A stretch of DNA of 64,000 nt, taken from Metapseudomonas resinovorans DSM 21078 (GTDB lineage Bacteria; Pseudomonadota; Gammaproteobacteria; Pseudomonadales; Pseudomonadaceae). This document shows positions 10,142-20,321 of the stretch, piece after piece. The notes beneath the pieces are model-generated. The model had not been told where the DNA came from, made no database searches, and saw only the letters and a program-made list of their open reading frames with translations. Location: the NCBI RefSeq assembly GCF_000423545.1, contig NZ_AUIE01000031.1, positions 30,725 to 94,724 of the forward strand, given 5' to 3'. Made by a program: the position numbers and the translations under genes. Positions within the stretch are counted from its first letter, which is position 1; each line of letters opens with the position of its first letter.

Positions 10142-11169
10142 TGACTGATCACGCGTTGCTGTTGGTCAACCTGGGATCTCCGGCTTCCACCGCGGTGGAG
10201 GATGTACGGAGCTACCTCGACCAGTTCCTCATGGACCCTTACGTGGTTGACCTGCCCTGGCCGCTGCGGCGCCTGCTGGTTTCGCTGATCCTGATCAAGC
10301 GCCCGGCGCAGTCGGCCCACGCCTATTCGTCCATCTGGTGGCCGGATGGCTCGCCGCTGATTGTCCTCAGCCGGGAGCTGCAGGAGGCCATCGGCCCGCA
10401 CTGGCCGCATGGTCCGGTGGAGCTGGCAATGCGCTACGGCGAGCCCTCGATCGAACGCGCGCTGCGCAAATTGGCAGGGCAGGGCATCAAACGCGTCACC
10501 CTGGCACCGCTCTATCCGCAGTTCGCCGACAGCACCACCACAACTGCTATCGAAGAGGCACGTCGGGTGATCCGCGAGCAGGGCCTGAAGCTGGAGGTGT
10601 CGGTGCTGCCTCCCTTCTTTGCCGAGCCGGACTACCTGGACGCCCTGGTGGCCAGCGCCAAGCCTTACCTGGAGCAGGAGTTCGATCACCTGCTGCTGAG
10701 CTTCCACGGGTTGCCCGAGCGGCATATTCGCAAGCTGGTGAAAGGCATCGACCCGCAGCACGACTTGCGTGCCCCCGACAGCCGTGGCGTCAGCGACCAG
10801 GTCCTGGCGGTTTGCTACCGCAGCCAGTGCCAGCGCACCGCTGAAGCCTTCGCCGAGCGCGCCGGCTTGAAGCCCGGGCAGTGGTCGGTGTCCTTCCAAT
10901 CCCGCCTGGGCCGGGACAAGTGGATCGAGCCCTATACCGAGGCCCGCCTCGACGAACTGGCGAAGCAGGGCGTGAAGAAGCTGCTGGTGATGTGCCCAGC
11001 CTTCGTGGCCGACTGCATTGAAACGCTGGAGGAAATCGGCCAGCGCGGCAGCGAGCAGTTCCAGGAAGCCGGCGGACAGGAACTGGTGCTGGTGCCTTGC
11101 ATGAACAGCCATCCGCAGTGGGTGTCGGCGCTAGCCCGGCTCTGCGAGACGGCCGTAAGGCCGCTCTGA
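10141..11169 (+). CDS. hemH: Ferrochelatase
   Basis: Inserts Fe2+ into protoporphyrin IX, the last step of haem synthesis. The 342-residue protein has the family signature [14 protein letters not shown] containing the catalytic His, plus LLLVNLGSP at the N-terminus and the conserved C-terminal [15 protein letters not shown] with its glutamates. The ATG at 10141 overlaps the previous stop; a TTG one codon upstream is unlikely to be used. Confidence 0.97.
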   Translation: MTDHALLLVNLGSPASTAVEDVRSYLDQFLMDPYVVDLPWPLRRLLVSLILIKRPAQSAHAYSSIWWPDGSPLIVLSRELQEAIGPHWPHGPVELAMRYGEPSIERALRKLAGQGIKRVTLAPLYPQFADSTTTTAIEEARRVIREQGLKLEVSVLPPFFAEPDYLDALVASAKPYLEQEFDHLLLSFHGLPERHIRKLVKGIDPQHDLRAPDSRGVSDQVLAVCYRSQCQRTAEAFAERAGLKPGQWSVSFQSRLGRDKWIEPYTEARLDELAKQGVKKLLVMCPAFVADCIETLEEIGQRGSEQFQEAGGQELVLVPCMNSHPQWVSALARLCETAVRPL

Positions 11170-11308
11170 AGTTATCAGCCGGAGTGCATGGTGCGCATTC
11201 ACTCTGCCTATATCGTGTGATCTCCGGTATTCAGCCTGTCCATGGCCACCTAAGCTGGGTTCTTCTTCAACCGTCGTGCGCCGCACCGGCGGCGCCGAGG
11301 AGAGCCCA

Positions 11309-12676
11309 GTGCAGAACAAGAACAACGGCTACCCCTCGAGCCTGAGCGCGTGGACCACCGTCGCCATCCTGATGGTGGCGTATGTGCTGTCCTTCATCGA
11401 CAGGCAAATCCTCAACCTGCTGGTGGAGCCCATCCGCCGCGACCTGACCATCAGCGACACGCAGATGAGCTTGCTGATGGGCTTGTCCTTCGCACTTTTC
11501 TACACCGTGTGTGGCATTCCCTTGGGACGTCTGGCCGATAGCCGCAGCCGACGCGGGCTGATCGCGGTCGGCGTGCTGTTCTGGAGCGCCGCCACTGCAG
11601 CTTGCGGCATGGCCAAGCTCTACTGGCAGTTCCTGCTCTGCCGCATTGGCGTTGGCGTGGGCGAGGCGGCGTTGTCGCCGGCGGCCTATTCGCTGATCGC
11701 TGACAGTTTTCCCAAGGAGCGTCGTGCCACCGCCATCAGCGTCTATTCCATGGGCGTCTATCTCGGCTCCGGGCTGGCCTTCCTGCTCGGAGGGCTGGTG
11801 ATCAAGTTCGCTTCCGCACAGGGCGACGTGCACTTGCCGCTCGTGGGCGAGGTGCGGCCCTGGCAGTTGATTTTCCTGGCCCTCGGCGCGGCAGGCGTAC
11901 TCTTCACCTTGTTGATGCTGGCCGTGCGTGAACCCCAGCGGCGCGGCGTTGGCGCCGGCGTGGTGGTGCCCCTTGCGGAAGTCGGTCGCTACCTGCGCAG
12001 CAACCGGCGCACCGTGATTTGCCACAACTTCGGCTTCGCCGGCCTGGCCTTCGCCGGCTATGGCAGCGCCGCCTGGATTCCCACCTTCTACATTCGCACC
12101 CACGGCTGGGACGCCGGCCAGGTGGGTGTGATCTACGGCAGCCTGGTGGCGGTATTCGGCTGTCTCGGCATCGTCTTCGGTGGACGGCTGGCGGACTGGA
12201 TGGCCAAGCATGGGCGGGCCGACGCCAACATGCGAGTCGGCCTGTTCGCCGCCATGGGGGCGCTGCCGCTCGTGGCGCTCTTCCCGCTGATGGACGATGC
12301 CTTCTGGGTCACGGTGCTGATGGCGCCCACGGTGTTCTGTCTGAGCATGCCCTTCGGCGTGGCGCCGGCGGCGATCCAGGAGATCATGCCCAACTCCATG
12401 CGGGGTCAGGCTTCGGCGATCTACCTTTTCGTGATCACCCTGATCGGCCTCGGATTCGGCCCCACGGCTGTCGCCCTGGTGACCGACTACGTTTTCGCCG
12501 ACGACAAGGCCCTGCGTTACTCGTTGCTGATCGTCACGACCCTTGCGGTGGCCAGTTCGGTGGTGCTCCTGGGGGCAGGCTTGAAGCCGTACCGCGAAAG
12601 CTTGAAGCGCCTGCAGCAGTGGGGCGTGGATTCGCAAGACGAAACCATGCTTCGCGAGGCACAACCTACGGGATAA
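11309..12676 (+). CDS. MFS transporter, spinster-like
   Basis: 455-residue inner-membrane carrier with about 12 hydrophobic segments. The N-terminal FIDRQILNLLVEPIRRDL and the loop GRLADSRSRRG are typical of the spinster-type branch of the major facilitator superfamily. The substrate is unknown. I chose the GTG at 11309 because GAGGAG (11297-11302) sits 6 nt upstream. A strong terminator follows. Confidence 0.85.
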   Translation: MQNKNNGYPSSLSAWTTVAILMVAYVLSFIDRQILNLLVEPIRRDLTISDTQMSLLMGLSFALFYTVCGIPLGRLADSRSRRGLIAVGVLFWSAATAACGMAKLYWQFLLCRIGVGVGEAALSPAAYSLIADSFPKERRATAISVYSMGVYLGSGLAFLLGGLVIKFASAQGDVHLPLVGEVRPWQLIFLALGAAGVLFTLLMLAVREPQRRGVGAGVVVPLAEVGRYLRSNRRTVICHNFGFAGLAFAGYGSAAWIPTFYIRTHGWDAGQVGVIYGSLVAVFGCLGIVFGGRLADWMAKHGRADANMRVGLFAAMGALPLVALFPLMDDAFWVTVLMAPTVFCLSMPFGVAPAAIQEIMPNSMRGQASAIYLFVITLIGLGFGPTAVALVTDYVFADDKALRYSLLIVTTLAVASSVVLLGAGLKPYRESLKRLQQWGVDSQDETMLREAQPTG

Positions 12677-12686
12677 GCAGGCCAAA

Positions 12687-12711
12687 AAAGCCCCGCATCG
12701 CGGGGCTGTTT
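12687..12711. terminator. Bidirectional terminator between MFS gene and uraA
   Basis: Stem AGCCCCGC / GCGGGGCT (12689-12696 and 12700-12707), with an A-run on the left and T-rich right side, so it can serve both converging genes. Confidence 0.85.
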
Positions 12712-12723
12712 CTTGGCGCTGCC

Positions 12724-14001
12724 TCAGATGTGCGGTGCGTCGTCCGGGCTCTGATGCCTCCAGGTCTGATGGCCCGGCAGGATCAGGTTGAGGGCGATGG
12801 CGACGATGGCGCAGAGGGCGATGCCTTTCAGGCCGAAGTCGTCCTGGCCGGTGCCGGTGCCCACTAGCATGCCGCCGATGCCGAACACCAGGGTCACGGA
12901 GACGATCACCAGGTTGCGCGCCTCGGCCAGGTCCACCTGGTGGCGGATCATGGTGTTCAGGCCCACGGCGGCGATGGAACCGAACAGCAGGCAGAGGATG
13001 CCGCCCATGACCGGTACCGGGATGCTCTGCAAAATGGCGCCGAACTTGCCGATGAAGGCCAGGCCGACGGCGAAGACCGCTGCCCAGGTCATGATCTTCG
13101 GGTTGTAGTTCTTGGTCAGCATCACTGCGCCGGTCACTTCCGCGTACGTGGTGTTCGGCGGGCCGCCGAACAGGCCGGCGGCCGAGGTGGCGAGGCCGTC
13201 GCCCAGCAGGGTGCGGTGCAGGCCGGGCTTCTTCAGGTAGTTGCGACCGGTCACGCTGCCCACCGCGATCACCCCGCCGATGTGCTCGATGGCCGGGGCC
13301 AGGGCAACCGGGACGATGAACAGGATGGCCTGCAGGTTGAACTCGGGGGCGGTGAAGTTGGGCAGCTCCAGCCAGGGCGCGGCGGCGATCCTGGCGGTGT
13401 CGACCACGCCGAACCAGAAGGACAGGGCGAAACCAACCAGCACGCCGGAGATGATCGGCACCAGGCGGAAGATGCCCTTGCCGAACACGGCGACGATCAG
13501 CGTGGTGAGCAGCGCCGGCATGGAAATCCACATGGCGGTGGCGTAGGGGATCAGCTCGGCACCGTCACCGCCCTTGCCCATGGCCATGTTGGCGGCGATG
13601 GGGGCCATGGCCAGGCCGATGGAGATCACCACTGGGCCGATCACCACTGGCGGCAGCAGGCGGTCGATGAAGCCGGTGCCTTTGATCTTCACGGCAATGC
13701 CGAGGAAGGTGTAGACGAAGCCCGCCGCCACCACGCCGCCCATGGTCGCGGCCAGGCCGAACTGGCCCTTGGCGAGGATGATGGGGGTGATGAAGGCGAA
13801 GCTGGAGGCCAGGAATACCGGCACCTGGCGTCCGGTGACCAACTGGAACAGCAGGGTGCCAAGGCCGGCGGTGAAGAGCGCTACGTTCGGGTCCAGTCCG
13901 GTGATCAACGGCATCAGCACCAGGGCACCGAAGGCCACGAAAAGCATCTGGGCGCCGGAGATGACCTGACGCCAGAGCGGGTCCTTGAATTCGTCGCTCA
14001 T
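12724..14001 (-). CDS. uraA: Uracil:H+ symporter (NCS2 family)
   Basis: 425-residue polytopic membrane protein of the UraA/NAT family. Signatures include FGGPPNTTYAEVTGAV and the repeated helices of the 7+7 fold (VPVFLASSFAFITPI, PAIEHIGGVIAVG). It imports uracil, which the product of upp, 3 nt upstream in the same operon, converts to UMP. It has little ribosome-binding sequence of its own, suggesting coupling to upp. Confidence 0.95.
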   Translation of the reverse strand: MSDEFKDPLWRQVISGAQMLFVAFGALVLMPLITGLDPNVALFTAGLGTLLFQLVTGRQVPVFLASSFAFITPIILAKGQFGLAATMGGVVAAGFVYTFLGIAVKIKGTGFIDRLLPPVVIGPVVISIGLAMAPIAANMAMGKGGDGAELIPYATAMWISMPALLTTLIVAVFGKGIFRLVPIISGVLVGFALSFWFGVVDTARIAAAPWLELPNFTAPEFNLQAILFIVPVALAPAIEHIGGVIAVGSVTGRNYLKKPGLHRTLLGDGLATSAAGLFGGPPNTTYAEVTGAVMLTKNYNPKIMTWAAVFAVGLAFIGKFGAILQSIPVPVMGGILCLLFGSIAAVGLNTMIRHQVDLAEARNLVIVSVTLVFGIGGMLVGTGTGQDDFGLKGIALCAIVAIALNLILPGHQTWRHQSPDDAPHI

Positions 14002-14004
14002 CGA

Positions 14005-14643
14005 TCAGTTTTCCTTCTGCTTGGTGCCGAAGATCTTGTCGCCGGCATCGCCGAGGCCCGGAATGATGTAACCGTGCTCATTGAGCTTCTGGTCGATGGA
14101 GGCAGTGAAGATCATCACGTCCGGGTGGGCATCGTTGACGACCTTGATGCCTTCGGGTGCGGCAACCAGCACCATGGCGCGGATTTCCTTGCAGCCGGCG
14201 CGTTTGAGCAGGTCGATGGTCGCGACCATGGAGCCGCCGGTGGCGAGCATCGGGTCGATGATCAGCGCCAGGCGCTCGTCGATCTCCGGTGCCAGTTTTT
14301 CCAGATAGGTGTGGGCTTCCAGGGTTTCCTCGTTGCGGGCCACCCCGACGGCGCTGACCTTGGCGCCCGGGATCAGGCTGAGCACGCCGTCGAGCATGCC
14401 GATGCCGGCGCGCAGGATGGGCACCACGGTGATCTTCTTGCCGGCGATCTTCTCGACCTGCACAGTGCCGGCCCAGCCCTGGATTTCGTAGTTCTCCAGG
14501 GGCAGGTCATTGGTCGCTTCGTAAGTCAGCAGGGCGCCGACTTCCTGTGCCAGTTCGCGGAAGTTCTTGGTGCTGATGTCGGCGCGGCGCATCAGGCCGA
14601 GCTTGTGGCGGATCAGCGGGTGGCGGATCTCACGGATGGGCAT
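14005..14643 (-). CDS. upp: Uracil phosphoribosyltransferase
   Basis: 212-residue enzyme that makes UMP from uracil and PRPP. The PRPP loop [18 protein letters not shown] (about residues 128-145) and the uracil-binding C-terminus [16 protein letters not shown] are intact. First gene of the upp-uraA salvage operon, with GGAGAA upstream of the ATG. A run of seven T lies in the leader close to a candidate -10. Confidence 0.97.
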   Translation of the reverse strand: MPIREIRHPLIRHKLGLMRRADISTKNFRELAQEVGALLTYEATNDLPLENYEIQGWAGTVQVEKIAGKKITVVPILRAGIGMLDGVLSLIPGAKVSAVGVARNEETLEAHTYLEKLAPEIDERLALIIDPMLATGGSMVATIDLLKRAGCKEIRAMVLVAAPEGIKVVNDAHPDVMIFTASIDQKLNEHGYIIPGLGDAGDKIFGTKQKEN

Positions 14644-14922
14644 GGAAGGGTTCTCCGGCGGGCTGGCAAAAAAATTGCGTTAGCTTAATCCATTGATCAC
14701 GGGCTGTGCTGCACTAACTGGTGGGTCCCGGCCACGGATGTCGCGGTCAAGCAAGGAACTGTCACACGCGGCGGCAGCCTGCTGCAGTATGGTCGACACT
14801 CGTCCGTCGGGGCTTGCCCCGGGGCAGGCGGATGGGTACCTTTGCCGACTTTTATCTTGACGCCCCGTTCAAGTTTTCACCGGGAACCGTGCATGTTCCC
14901 CGCCGAACCCAGAGGAATTGCC

Positions 14923-15480
14923 ATGTCCGCCGATCTCGCACACATCCGCCAGGTAATGGCCGAAGCCGACTGCCTGTACACCGAAGCCCAGGTCGAGGCG
15001 GCCATCGCCCAGGTCGGCGAAGCCATCAACGGTGAGCTGGCCGAGCGCAATCCGGTGGTCTTCTGCGTGATGAACGGTGGCCTGATCTTCGCCGGCAAGC
15101 TGCTGCCCAAGCTGAACTTCCCGCTGGAGCTGTCCTACCTGCACGCCACTCGCTACCGCAACGAAACCAGCGGCGGCGAGCTGTTCTGGAAGGCCAAGCC
15201 GGAAATCTCCTTCATCGACCGCGATGTGCTGATCATTGACGACATCCTCGACGAGGGGCACACCTTGGCCGCCATCATCGACTTCTGCAAACACGCCGGC
15301 GCGGCCAACGTGCATACCGCCGTGCTGATCGACAAGACCCACGACCGCAAGGCCCGTCCGGACTTGAAGGCCGATTACGTTGGCCTGCCCTGCGAAGACC
15401 GCTACATTTTCGGCTACGGCATGGACTACAAGGGCTACTGGCGCAACGCCGCGGGTATCTTCGCGGTCAAGGGGCTCTGA
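14923..15480 (+). CDS. hpt: Hypoxanthine-guanine phosphoribosyltransferase
   Basis: 185-residue purine salvage enzyme using PRPP. The PRPP-binding motif is VLIIDDILDEGHTLAAI (about residues 101-117) and the C-terminal FGYGMDYKGYWRN is typical of this Pseudomonas group. I chose the ATG at 14923 behind AGAGGA (14911-14916); the in-frame ATG at 14842 gives a leader with no family similarity. Confidence 0.93.
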   Translation: MSADLAHIRQVMAEADCLYTEAQVEAAIAQVGEAINGELAERNPVVFCVMNGGLIFAGKLLPKLNFPLELSYLHATRYRNETSGGELFWKAKPEISFIDRDVLIIDDILDEGHTLAAIIDFCKHAGAANVHTAVLIDKTHDRKARPDLKADYVGLPCEDRYIFGYGMDYKGYWRNAAGIFAVKGL

Positions 15481-15483
15481 ACC

Positions 15484-15957
15484 ATGGGCGCGCCACGTTT
15501 CCTCGATCAGGGCCTGTTCGCCGAATTGGCCGAGAAAGCTGCGGCGAGCCCGCGCAAGCGCCAGCACCATAACTTCCATGCCATGGAAGAGCCCTGCCAT
15601 CGCATGGCGGTGGGGCTGCAACCTGAAACCTATATCCCGCCGCACCGGCACCTGTCCGCTGACAAGGCGGAAAGTTTGCTGGTGCTCAAGGGCCGTCTGG
15701 GTCTGCTGATCTTTGATGAAGACGGCAGGGTGACCGACAAGCGCGAGCTGGTCGCCGGCGGTGATTGCATTGGCGTCGACCTGCCGCCAGGTGTGTTCCA
15801 TGCCCTGGTGGTGCTGGATCCGGACAGCCTGCTGTTCGAGTGCAAGGCCGGTCCTTACCGTCCGGTTGGCGAAGGCGAGCAACCGGCCTGGGCACCTCGC
15901 GAGGGTGAGCCAGGCGCGGCCGATTACTTGGCCTGGATGCGCTCGCTGTTCGTTTGA
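15484..15957 (+). CDS. WbuC-family cupin metalloprotein
   Basis: 157 residues, 3 nt after hpt. The cupin core carries PPHRHLSADKAESLLVLKGRLGLL (two His plus Glu ligands, about residues 46-65) and PPGVFHALVVLDPDSLLFECKAGPY, the WbuC signature. In O-antigen clusters WbuC is of uncertain function; here it is linked only to hpt. Its last 34 nt overlap the convergent SulP gene. Confidence 0.8.
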   Translation: MGAPRFLDQGLFAELAEKAAASPRKRQHHNFHAMEEPCHRMAVGLQPETYIPPHRHLSADKAESLLVLKGRLGLLIFDEDGRVTDKRELVAGGDCIGVDLPPGVFHALVVLDPDSLLFECKAGPYRPVGEGEQPAWAPREGEPGAADYLAWMRSLFV

Positions 15958-17678
15958 GGCGCATCGCTGTGTAGCCATTGCAGCGCCTTGGCCCGCGCTT
16001 GTTCCAGCGACTGCACGTAGGCCAGGCGTCCGCTCTCCCGGTGGACGCCAGCACGGCGGAGTTTCAGTCGCACACGCGGTGAGGTGCCCACCAGCACCAG
16101 TCCTACGCCTTGGCGACTGTAGTCGTGCAACAGGTTCTCCAGGGCGGCCAGTGCCGTCATGTCCAGCATGGGAACCGCTCCCATTTCGACGATCACCACC
16201 TTCACCTCGGGGTTGAAACGGCGAAGCACGCTCAGGGCCTTTTCGGCTGCACCGAAGAACAGCGGCCCGCGAATAGCGTAGGCCAGCACCTGTTCGGGCA
16301 ACTCGTGCAGCGCTTCGTGGAAGTGACGTGGTAGCGGGGCCGTGTCGGTGAGGTCACTCATGCGCTTGATGAACAGGCCCGCGGCCAGCAGCAGGCCAAC
16401 ACCCACCGCCAGCACCATATCGAACAGTACCGTCAGTATCAGGCAGGTCAGCAGCACCAACACGTCATTGCGCGGTGCGATGCGCAGGGTATGCGCCACA
16501 TGCCGTGCCTCGCTCATGTTCCAGGCCACCATTAGCAGCAGTGCGGCCAGCGCGGCCATAGGCAGGTAGCTGAACAGCGGCGCGAGCAGCAGCATCGCCA
16601 GCAGGACCACGCCGGCGTGAATGATGGCGGCGATGGGCGAGCGCGCTCCGGCACGGACGTTGGCGGCGCTGCGGGCGATGGCGGCGGTGGCCGTGATACC
16701 GCCGAACAGTGGGGCGACCAGATTGCCCAGGCCCTGGCCGACCAGTTCGGCATTGGGATCGTGACGCGTGCCGGCCATGCCGTCGGCCACGACGGCACAG
16801 AGCAGCGATTCGATGGCGCCGAGCATGGCGATGGCGAAGGCCGGCGCCAGCAACTGGCGAATCAGCTCGAAGGACAGGCCAAGGGGCTGGCCATCCGGTC
16901 CGGGCAGTTGCCAGGGCCAGGCGAAGGTCGGGAGGAAGGGCGGAATGCCGGGATGGCTGACGCCGTCCACCACGTAGCTGAAGCGCTCTCCCAGGGTGGC
17001 GACGGGCAGGTTCAGGGCCTCCAGCAGCAGGCCGAGCAGGGCGCCCAGGGCCAGGGCCGCGAGATGACCCGGCACTTTGGGCACCATGCGCGGCCAGAAC
17101 ACCAGTACTGCGAAGCAGGCGATGGCCACCAGGGTGTCGCCGAGGTGTGTGGTCGGCAGCGCTTCGCCCAGCAGGCGTAATTGATCCACATAGTTCTGCG
17201 GCGTCTGCGCCAGCTGCAGGCCCAGAAGGTCCTTGATCTGCAGGGTAGCAATGACGATGCCGATGCCGGCAGTGAAGCCCAGGGTCACTGGATAGGGGAT
17301 GAACTGGATCAGCCGGCCCAGGCGTGCCAGGCCCATGGCGATGAGGATCAGCCCGGCCATCAGGGTACAGAGCAGCAGACCGCCCAGCCCGAACTGCTGG
17401 GTGATGGGCAGCAGGATCACCACGAAGGCTGCGGTGGGGCCTGAGATATTGAAGCGCGAGCCGCCAGTGAGAGCGATCAACGGCGCGGCCATCAGCACCG
17501 TGTAGAGGCCGTGCTGCGGGGCTACGCCGACTGCAATGGCCAGCGCCATGGCCAAGGGTATGGCGATGATGCCGACGGTCACGCCAGCGGCCAGGTCGCC
17601 ACGCAGGCTCGCCAGCGAGTACCCCTCGCACAGGGACTGGCGCAGGGCAGCAAATAGTGGGGGGAGGTATGTGGACAT
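15924..17678 (-). CDS. SulP-family anion transporter with STAS domain
   Basis: 584 residues with a UraA-like membrane domain of about 12 helices (GLYTVLMAAPLIALTGGSRF, the SulP/NAT signature region) and a C-terminal STAS domain (about residues 450-560, VVIVEMGAVPMLDMTALAALE). Substrates of the family are sulfate, bicarbonate or dicarboxylates; no specific one can be assigned. GGAG precedes the ATG at 17678. The stop lies inside the 3' end of the cupin gene on the other strand. Confidence 0.9.
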   Translation of the reverse strand: MSTYLPPLFAALRQSLCEGYSLASLRGDLAAGVTVGIIAIPLAMALAIAVGVAPQHGLYTVLMAAPLIALTGGSRFNISGPTAAFVVILLPITQQFGLGGLLLCTLMAGLILIAMGLARLGRLIQFIPYPVTLGFTAGIGIVIATLQIKDLLGLQLAQTPQNYVDQLRLLGEALPTTHLGDTLVAIACFAVLVFWPRMVPKVPGHLAALALGALLGLLLEALNLPVATLGERFSYVVDGVSHPGIPPFLPTFAWPWQLPGPDGQPLGLSFELIRQLLAPAFAIAMLGAIESLLCAVVADGMAGTRHDPNAELVGQGLGNLVAPLFGGITATAAIARSAANVRAGARSPIAAIIHAGVVLLAMLLLAPLFSYLPMAALAALLLMVAWNMSEARHVAHTLRIAPRNDVLVLLTCLILTVLFDMVLAVGVGLLLAAGLFIKRMSDLTDTAPLPRHFHEALHELPEQVLAYAIRGPLFFGAAEKALSVLRRFNPEVKVVIVEMGAVPMLDMTALAALENLLHDYSRQGVGLVLVGTSPRVRLKLRRAGVHRESGRLAYVQSLEQARAKALQWLHSDAPQTNSERIQAK

Positions 17679-17807
17679 GGCGACTCCTTCGCTGGAACTC
17701 GCCGAGTATAGGGGCTGGATTGCCGGTTGAGGTTTGACCTGAGTCGTATGCCGCTGTCCGAAAGGCGCGTGCTAGAGTGGCGCGCTTATCTGATTGCGGA
17801 GTTGTCG

Positions 17808-18296
17808 ATGCCCGTTTCCCTGCGCTTCGGGGCCTGCCTGGTCCTGTTTCTGAGCCTGCCCCTCGGCGCCGCCGAAAACGCGCCCATGCATGCCCAATTC
17901 CTGCCGCCTGACGACCTTTCACTGCGCCATGAACAGCCTGATCAGCAGCAGTTGATCCAGATCATCGAGTACTCGGTCGTGTTGGGTAGCCAGCGCCAGT
18001 CCAGCCAGCAGCCGATTCCGATCACCTCGCCCGCCGTGGTGCGCCTCAAGGGCAAGCCGCTGAGCAAGGGCGCCGATGTGCGCCAGGTGGTGATCCAGTT
18101 CGACGTCGAGGGCAAGAGCCTGAAGAAGCCGAGCTATGACCCCCAGAGCCGCATCCTCAGCCTGAATTACCCGATGGCGCAGTACACGGCTGTGCTTGAT
18201 CTGTTGCGCAACGGGCCGGTGTATTGCCAGTTCCTCAGCTACCCCAACGGCCATGTCTGGGCCGACCTGCACAGCGGCGCGGTACGCCTGCGTTGA
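17808..18296 (+). CDS. Exported protein of unknown function
   Basis: 162 residues with a signal peptide (hydrophobic core FGACLVLFLSLPLG, likely cut after GAA near residue 22). The rest is beta-rich with no motif I recognise. An upstream in-frame ATG at 17727 exists, but the ATG at 17808 gives a clean signal peptide and has GCGGAG in front. It lies between sulP and the PA4642-like gene. Probably periplasmic. Confidence 0.75.
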   Translation: MPVSLRFGACLVLFLSLPLGAAENAPMHAQFLPPDDLSLRHEQPDQQQLIQIIEYSVVLGSQRQSSQQPIPITSPAVVRLKGKPLSKGADVRQVVIQFDVEGKSLKKPSYDPQSRILSLNYPMAQYTAVLDLLRNGPVYCQFLSYPNGHVWADLHSGAVRLR

Positions 18297-18359
18297 GCGT
18301 GGGGGCCGGGCGGGGGTAAACTGCCCGCCCCGTGATACCTGGCCCGAGAGAAGTGAGCG

Positions 18360-18647
18360 ATGCGTAAAGACAAGAAGCAGGTGATTGGCGAAGAAATCTC
18401 CGAGGACTCGATCAAGCTGTTCCTCGCGGTCGAGCCGGCTGACTCCACGCCGCCGTCGCTGCACAAGCTGATCAAGGCCTACCGTGGCCTGCGTATCGAT
18501 GACTTCGAGCGCTTCGTCGGCTTCTTCGTCGAAGCCGGTTACGACCTCAATGCCAAGGATGAGCAGGGCAACGACTTCATCGCCCTGATTCAGGACCAGC
18601 GCCAGGCCGAGCCCTATATCGAAGTGATCAAGGCTGCGCGTGGCTGA
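18360..18647 (+). CDS. Small cytoplasmic protein, PA4642-like
   Basis: 95 residues, charged and helical, with no signal peptide. It resembles a pseudomonad-restricted protein found at this place next to mqo (PA4642-like by position, from memory). The end reads YDLNAKDEQGNDFIALIQ, reminiscent of a single ankyrin-like helix pair; this is inference. A terminator follows 20 nt after the stop. Confidence 0.8.
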   Translation: MRKDKKQVIGEEISEDSIKLFLAVEPADSTPPSLHKLIKAYRGLRIDDFERFVGFFVEAGYDLNAKDEQGNDFIALIQDQRQAEPYIEVIKAARG

Positions 18648-18666
18648 TACCTTGCGCTGACGAACG

Positions 18667-18693
18667 AGCCCCGCCATCGAGCGGGGCTTTTTC
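18667..18693 (+). terminator. Terminator after the PA4642-like gene
   Basis: Stem AGCCCCGC / GCGGGGCT (18667-18674 and 18681-18688) followed by five T. Confidence 0.88.
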
Positions 18694-18757
18694 GTTGGCG
18701 CTGATGCTCGGCTCGCACAAGACAGGCGTTTCGAGACGGCTTCCAGCAGACAAAAAG

Positions 18758-18782
18758 AAACCGCCCCGAAGGGCGGTTTTTT
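18758..18782. terminator. Terminator of mqo (bidirectional)
   Basis: Stem AAACCGCCC / GGGCGGTTT (18758-18766 and 18771-18779). The minus strand continues into a T-rich tract, 22 nt after the mqo stop. Confidence 0.87.
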
Positions 18783-18803
18783 CGATCAGCGTGATGCCGA
18801 GGC

Positions 18804-20321
18804 TCAGGCGATGCTCTGGGTCGCGGTGTCGACGCTGGCCAAGCCCAGGCGCTCGTCGGAGCGGGTGCTGACTTCGCGGTACAGGGCCGCGTCGCTTTCC
18901 AGGGCCTTCTCGCGGGCCGGGAAGATTTCCTTCAGCTTGGCAACCCACTGCTCGGAACGGGTCTGTTCGGCGAAGCAGCGCTCGATCAGGTTGAGCATGA
19001 TGGACACGGTCACGGACGCACCCGGAGAGGCACCCAGCAGGGCTGCGATGCTGCCGTCTTCGGCCGAGACCAGTTCGGTGCCGAATTGCAGGATGCCGCC
19101 GTTCTTGGCGTCCTTCTTGATGATCTGCACGCGCTGGCCGGCCACTTCCAGGCGCCAGTCGGCCGGGTTCAGGTCCGGATAGAACTTGCGCAGGGCGTCC
19201 AGGCGCTGTTCCTGGGATTGCATCACTTCCTTGACCAGGTAGCGGGTCAGGTCGAAGTTGTCGCGAGCCACGGCCAGCATCGGGCCGAGATTGCTCGGGC
19301 GCACCGAGAGCGGCAGGTCCATGAAGGAACCGTGCTTGAGGAACTTGGTGGTGAAGCCGGCGTAAGGGCCGAACAGCAGGGATTTCTTGCCATCGACCAC
19401 ACGGGTGTCCAAATGCGGCACGGACATCGGCGGGGCGCCGACTTCGGCCTGGCTGTAGACCTTGGCCTGGTGCTGCTTGACCACTTCCGGGTTGTCGCAG
19501 CGCAGCCACTGGCCGCTTACCGGGAAGCCGCCGAAGCCCTTGCCTTCGGGGATGCCGGAGAGCTGCAGCAGCGGCAGTGCGCCGCCGCCAGCACCCAGGA
19601 ACACGAAGCGTGCGGACACTTCGCGGCTGGCGCCGGTCTGGGTGTTCTTGATGCTGGCTTTCCAGCCCTTGTCGGTACGGTTGAGGTCGGTGACCTTCTG
19701 GAAGTAACTGACACGGGTGTTCGACAGGCTGGTGAGGTATTGCAGCAACTGATTGGTGACCGCGCCGAAGTTGACGTCGGTGCCGTTCATGGCGCGGGTC
19801 GCGGCGATCTTCTCGGACGCGTCGCGGCCTTTCATCATCAGCGGCGTCCATTTGGCCATGGTGGCGCGGTCTTCGGTGTACTCCATCTCGCTGAAGGCGT
19901 GGTGCTGGCGGAGCAGCTCGAAGCGCTTCTTGAGGAACGCGGTGTCCTTGTCGCCGCGCACGAAAGAAAGGTGCGGGACGGCGTTGATGAAGGTCTTGGG
20001 CGAGCCGAATGCGCTCTTGCCGCTCATGTAGGCCCAGAACTGCTTGGAGACCTCGAACTGGGCATTGATGCTGACGGCCTTCTTGATGTCGATGGAGCCA
20101 TCGGCCGCCTGGGGCGTGTAATTCAGCTCGCAGAGGCCTGCATGGCCGGTACCTGCGTTGTTCCAGGGGTTGGAGCTCTCGATGGCCCCCGACTCCCGGA
20201 GTTCTGCAATCTCCAGCTTGATGCCGGGATCGAGCTCTTTAAGCAGTACCGCCAGCGTAGCGCTCATGATGCCGGCCCCGACCAGCAACACGTCCACTGC
20301 TTCGTAATCGTTTTGCGCCAT
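18804..20321 (-). CDS. mqo: Malate:quinone oxidoreductase
   Basis: 505-residue membrane-associated FAD enzyme that oxidises malate to oxaloacetate and passes electrons to the quinone pool, replacing malate dehydrogenase in the TCA cycle. Motifs: [18 protein letters not shown] (FAD fold), [19 protein letters not shown] and [16 protein letters not shown], all typical of Mqo. I chose the ATG at 20321 (MAQNDYEAV) behind GGCGAG; a 15-residue upstream extension is not conserved. The terminator lies just downstream. Confidence 0.95.
   Translation of the reverse strand: MAQNDYEAVDVLLVGAGIMSATLAVLLKELDPGIKLEIAELRESGAIESSNPWNNAGTGHAGLCELNYTPQAADGSIDIKKAVSINAQFEVSKQFWAYMSGKSAFGSPKTFINAVPHLSFVRGDKDTAFLKKRFELLRQHHAFSEMEYTEDRATMAKWTPLMMKGRDASEKIAATRAMNGTDVNFGAVTNQLLQYLTSLSNTRVSYFQKVTDLNRTDKGWKASIKNTQTGASREVSARFVFLGAGGGALPLLQLSGIPEGKGFGGFPVSGQWLRCDNPEVVKQHQAKVYSQAEVGAPPMSVPHLDTRVVDGKKSLLFGPYAGFTTKFLKHGSFMDLPLSVRPSNLGPMLAVARDNFDLTRYLVKEVMQSQEQRLDALRKFYPDLNPADWRLEVAGQRVQIIKKDAKNGGILQFGTELVSAEDGSIAALLGASPGASVTVSIMLNLIERCFAEQTRSEQWVAKLKEIFPAREKALESDAALYREVSTRSDERLGLASVDTATQSIA

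Noticed and set aside
11267..13531. 754-codon open frame on the minus strand
   Set aside because: It spans the MFS gene, its terminator and uraA in a different frame; peptide is a repetitive shadow.
12940..14688. 582-codon open frame on the plus strand over uraA and upp
   Set aside because: It is antisense to two well-recognised genes and its peptide is low-complexity (His, Gly, Asp, Gln rich), a high-GC shadow.
16342..17922. Long open frames overlapping the SulP gene on both strands
   Set aside because: The SulP frame has the membrane helices and STAS domain; the others are Arg/Pro-rich shadows.
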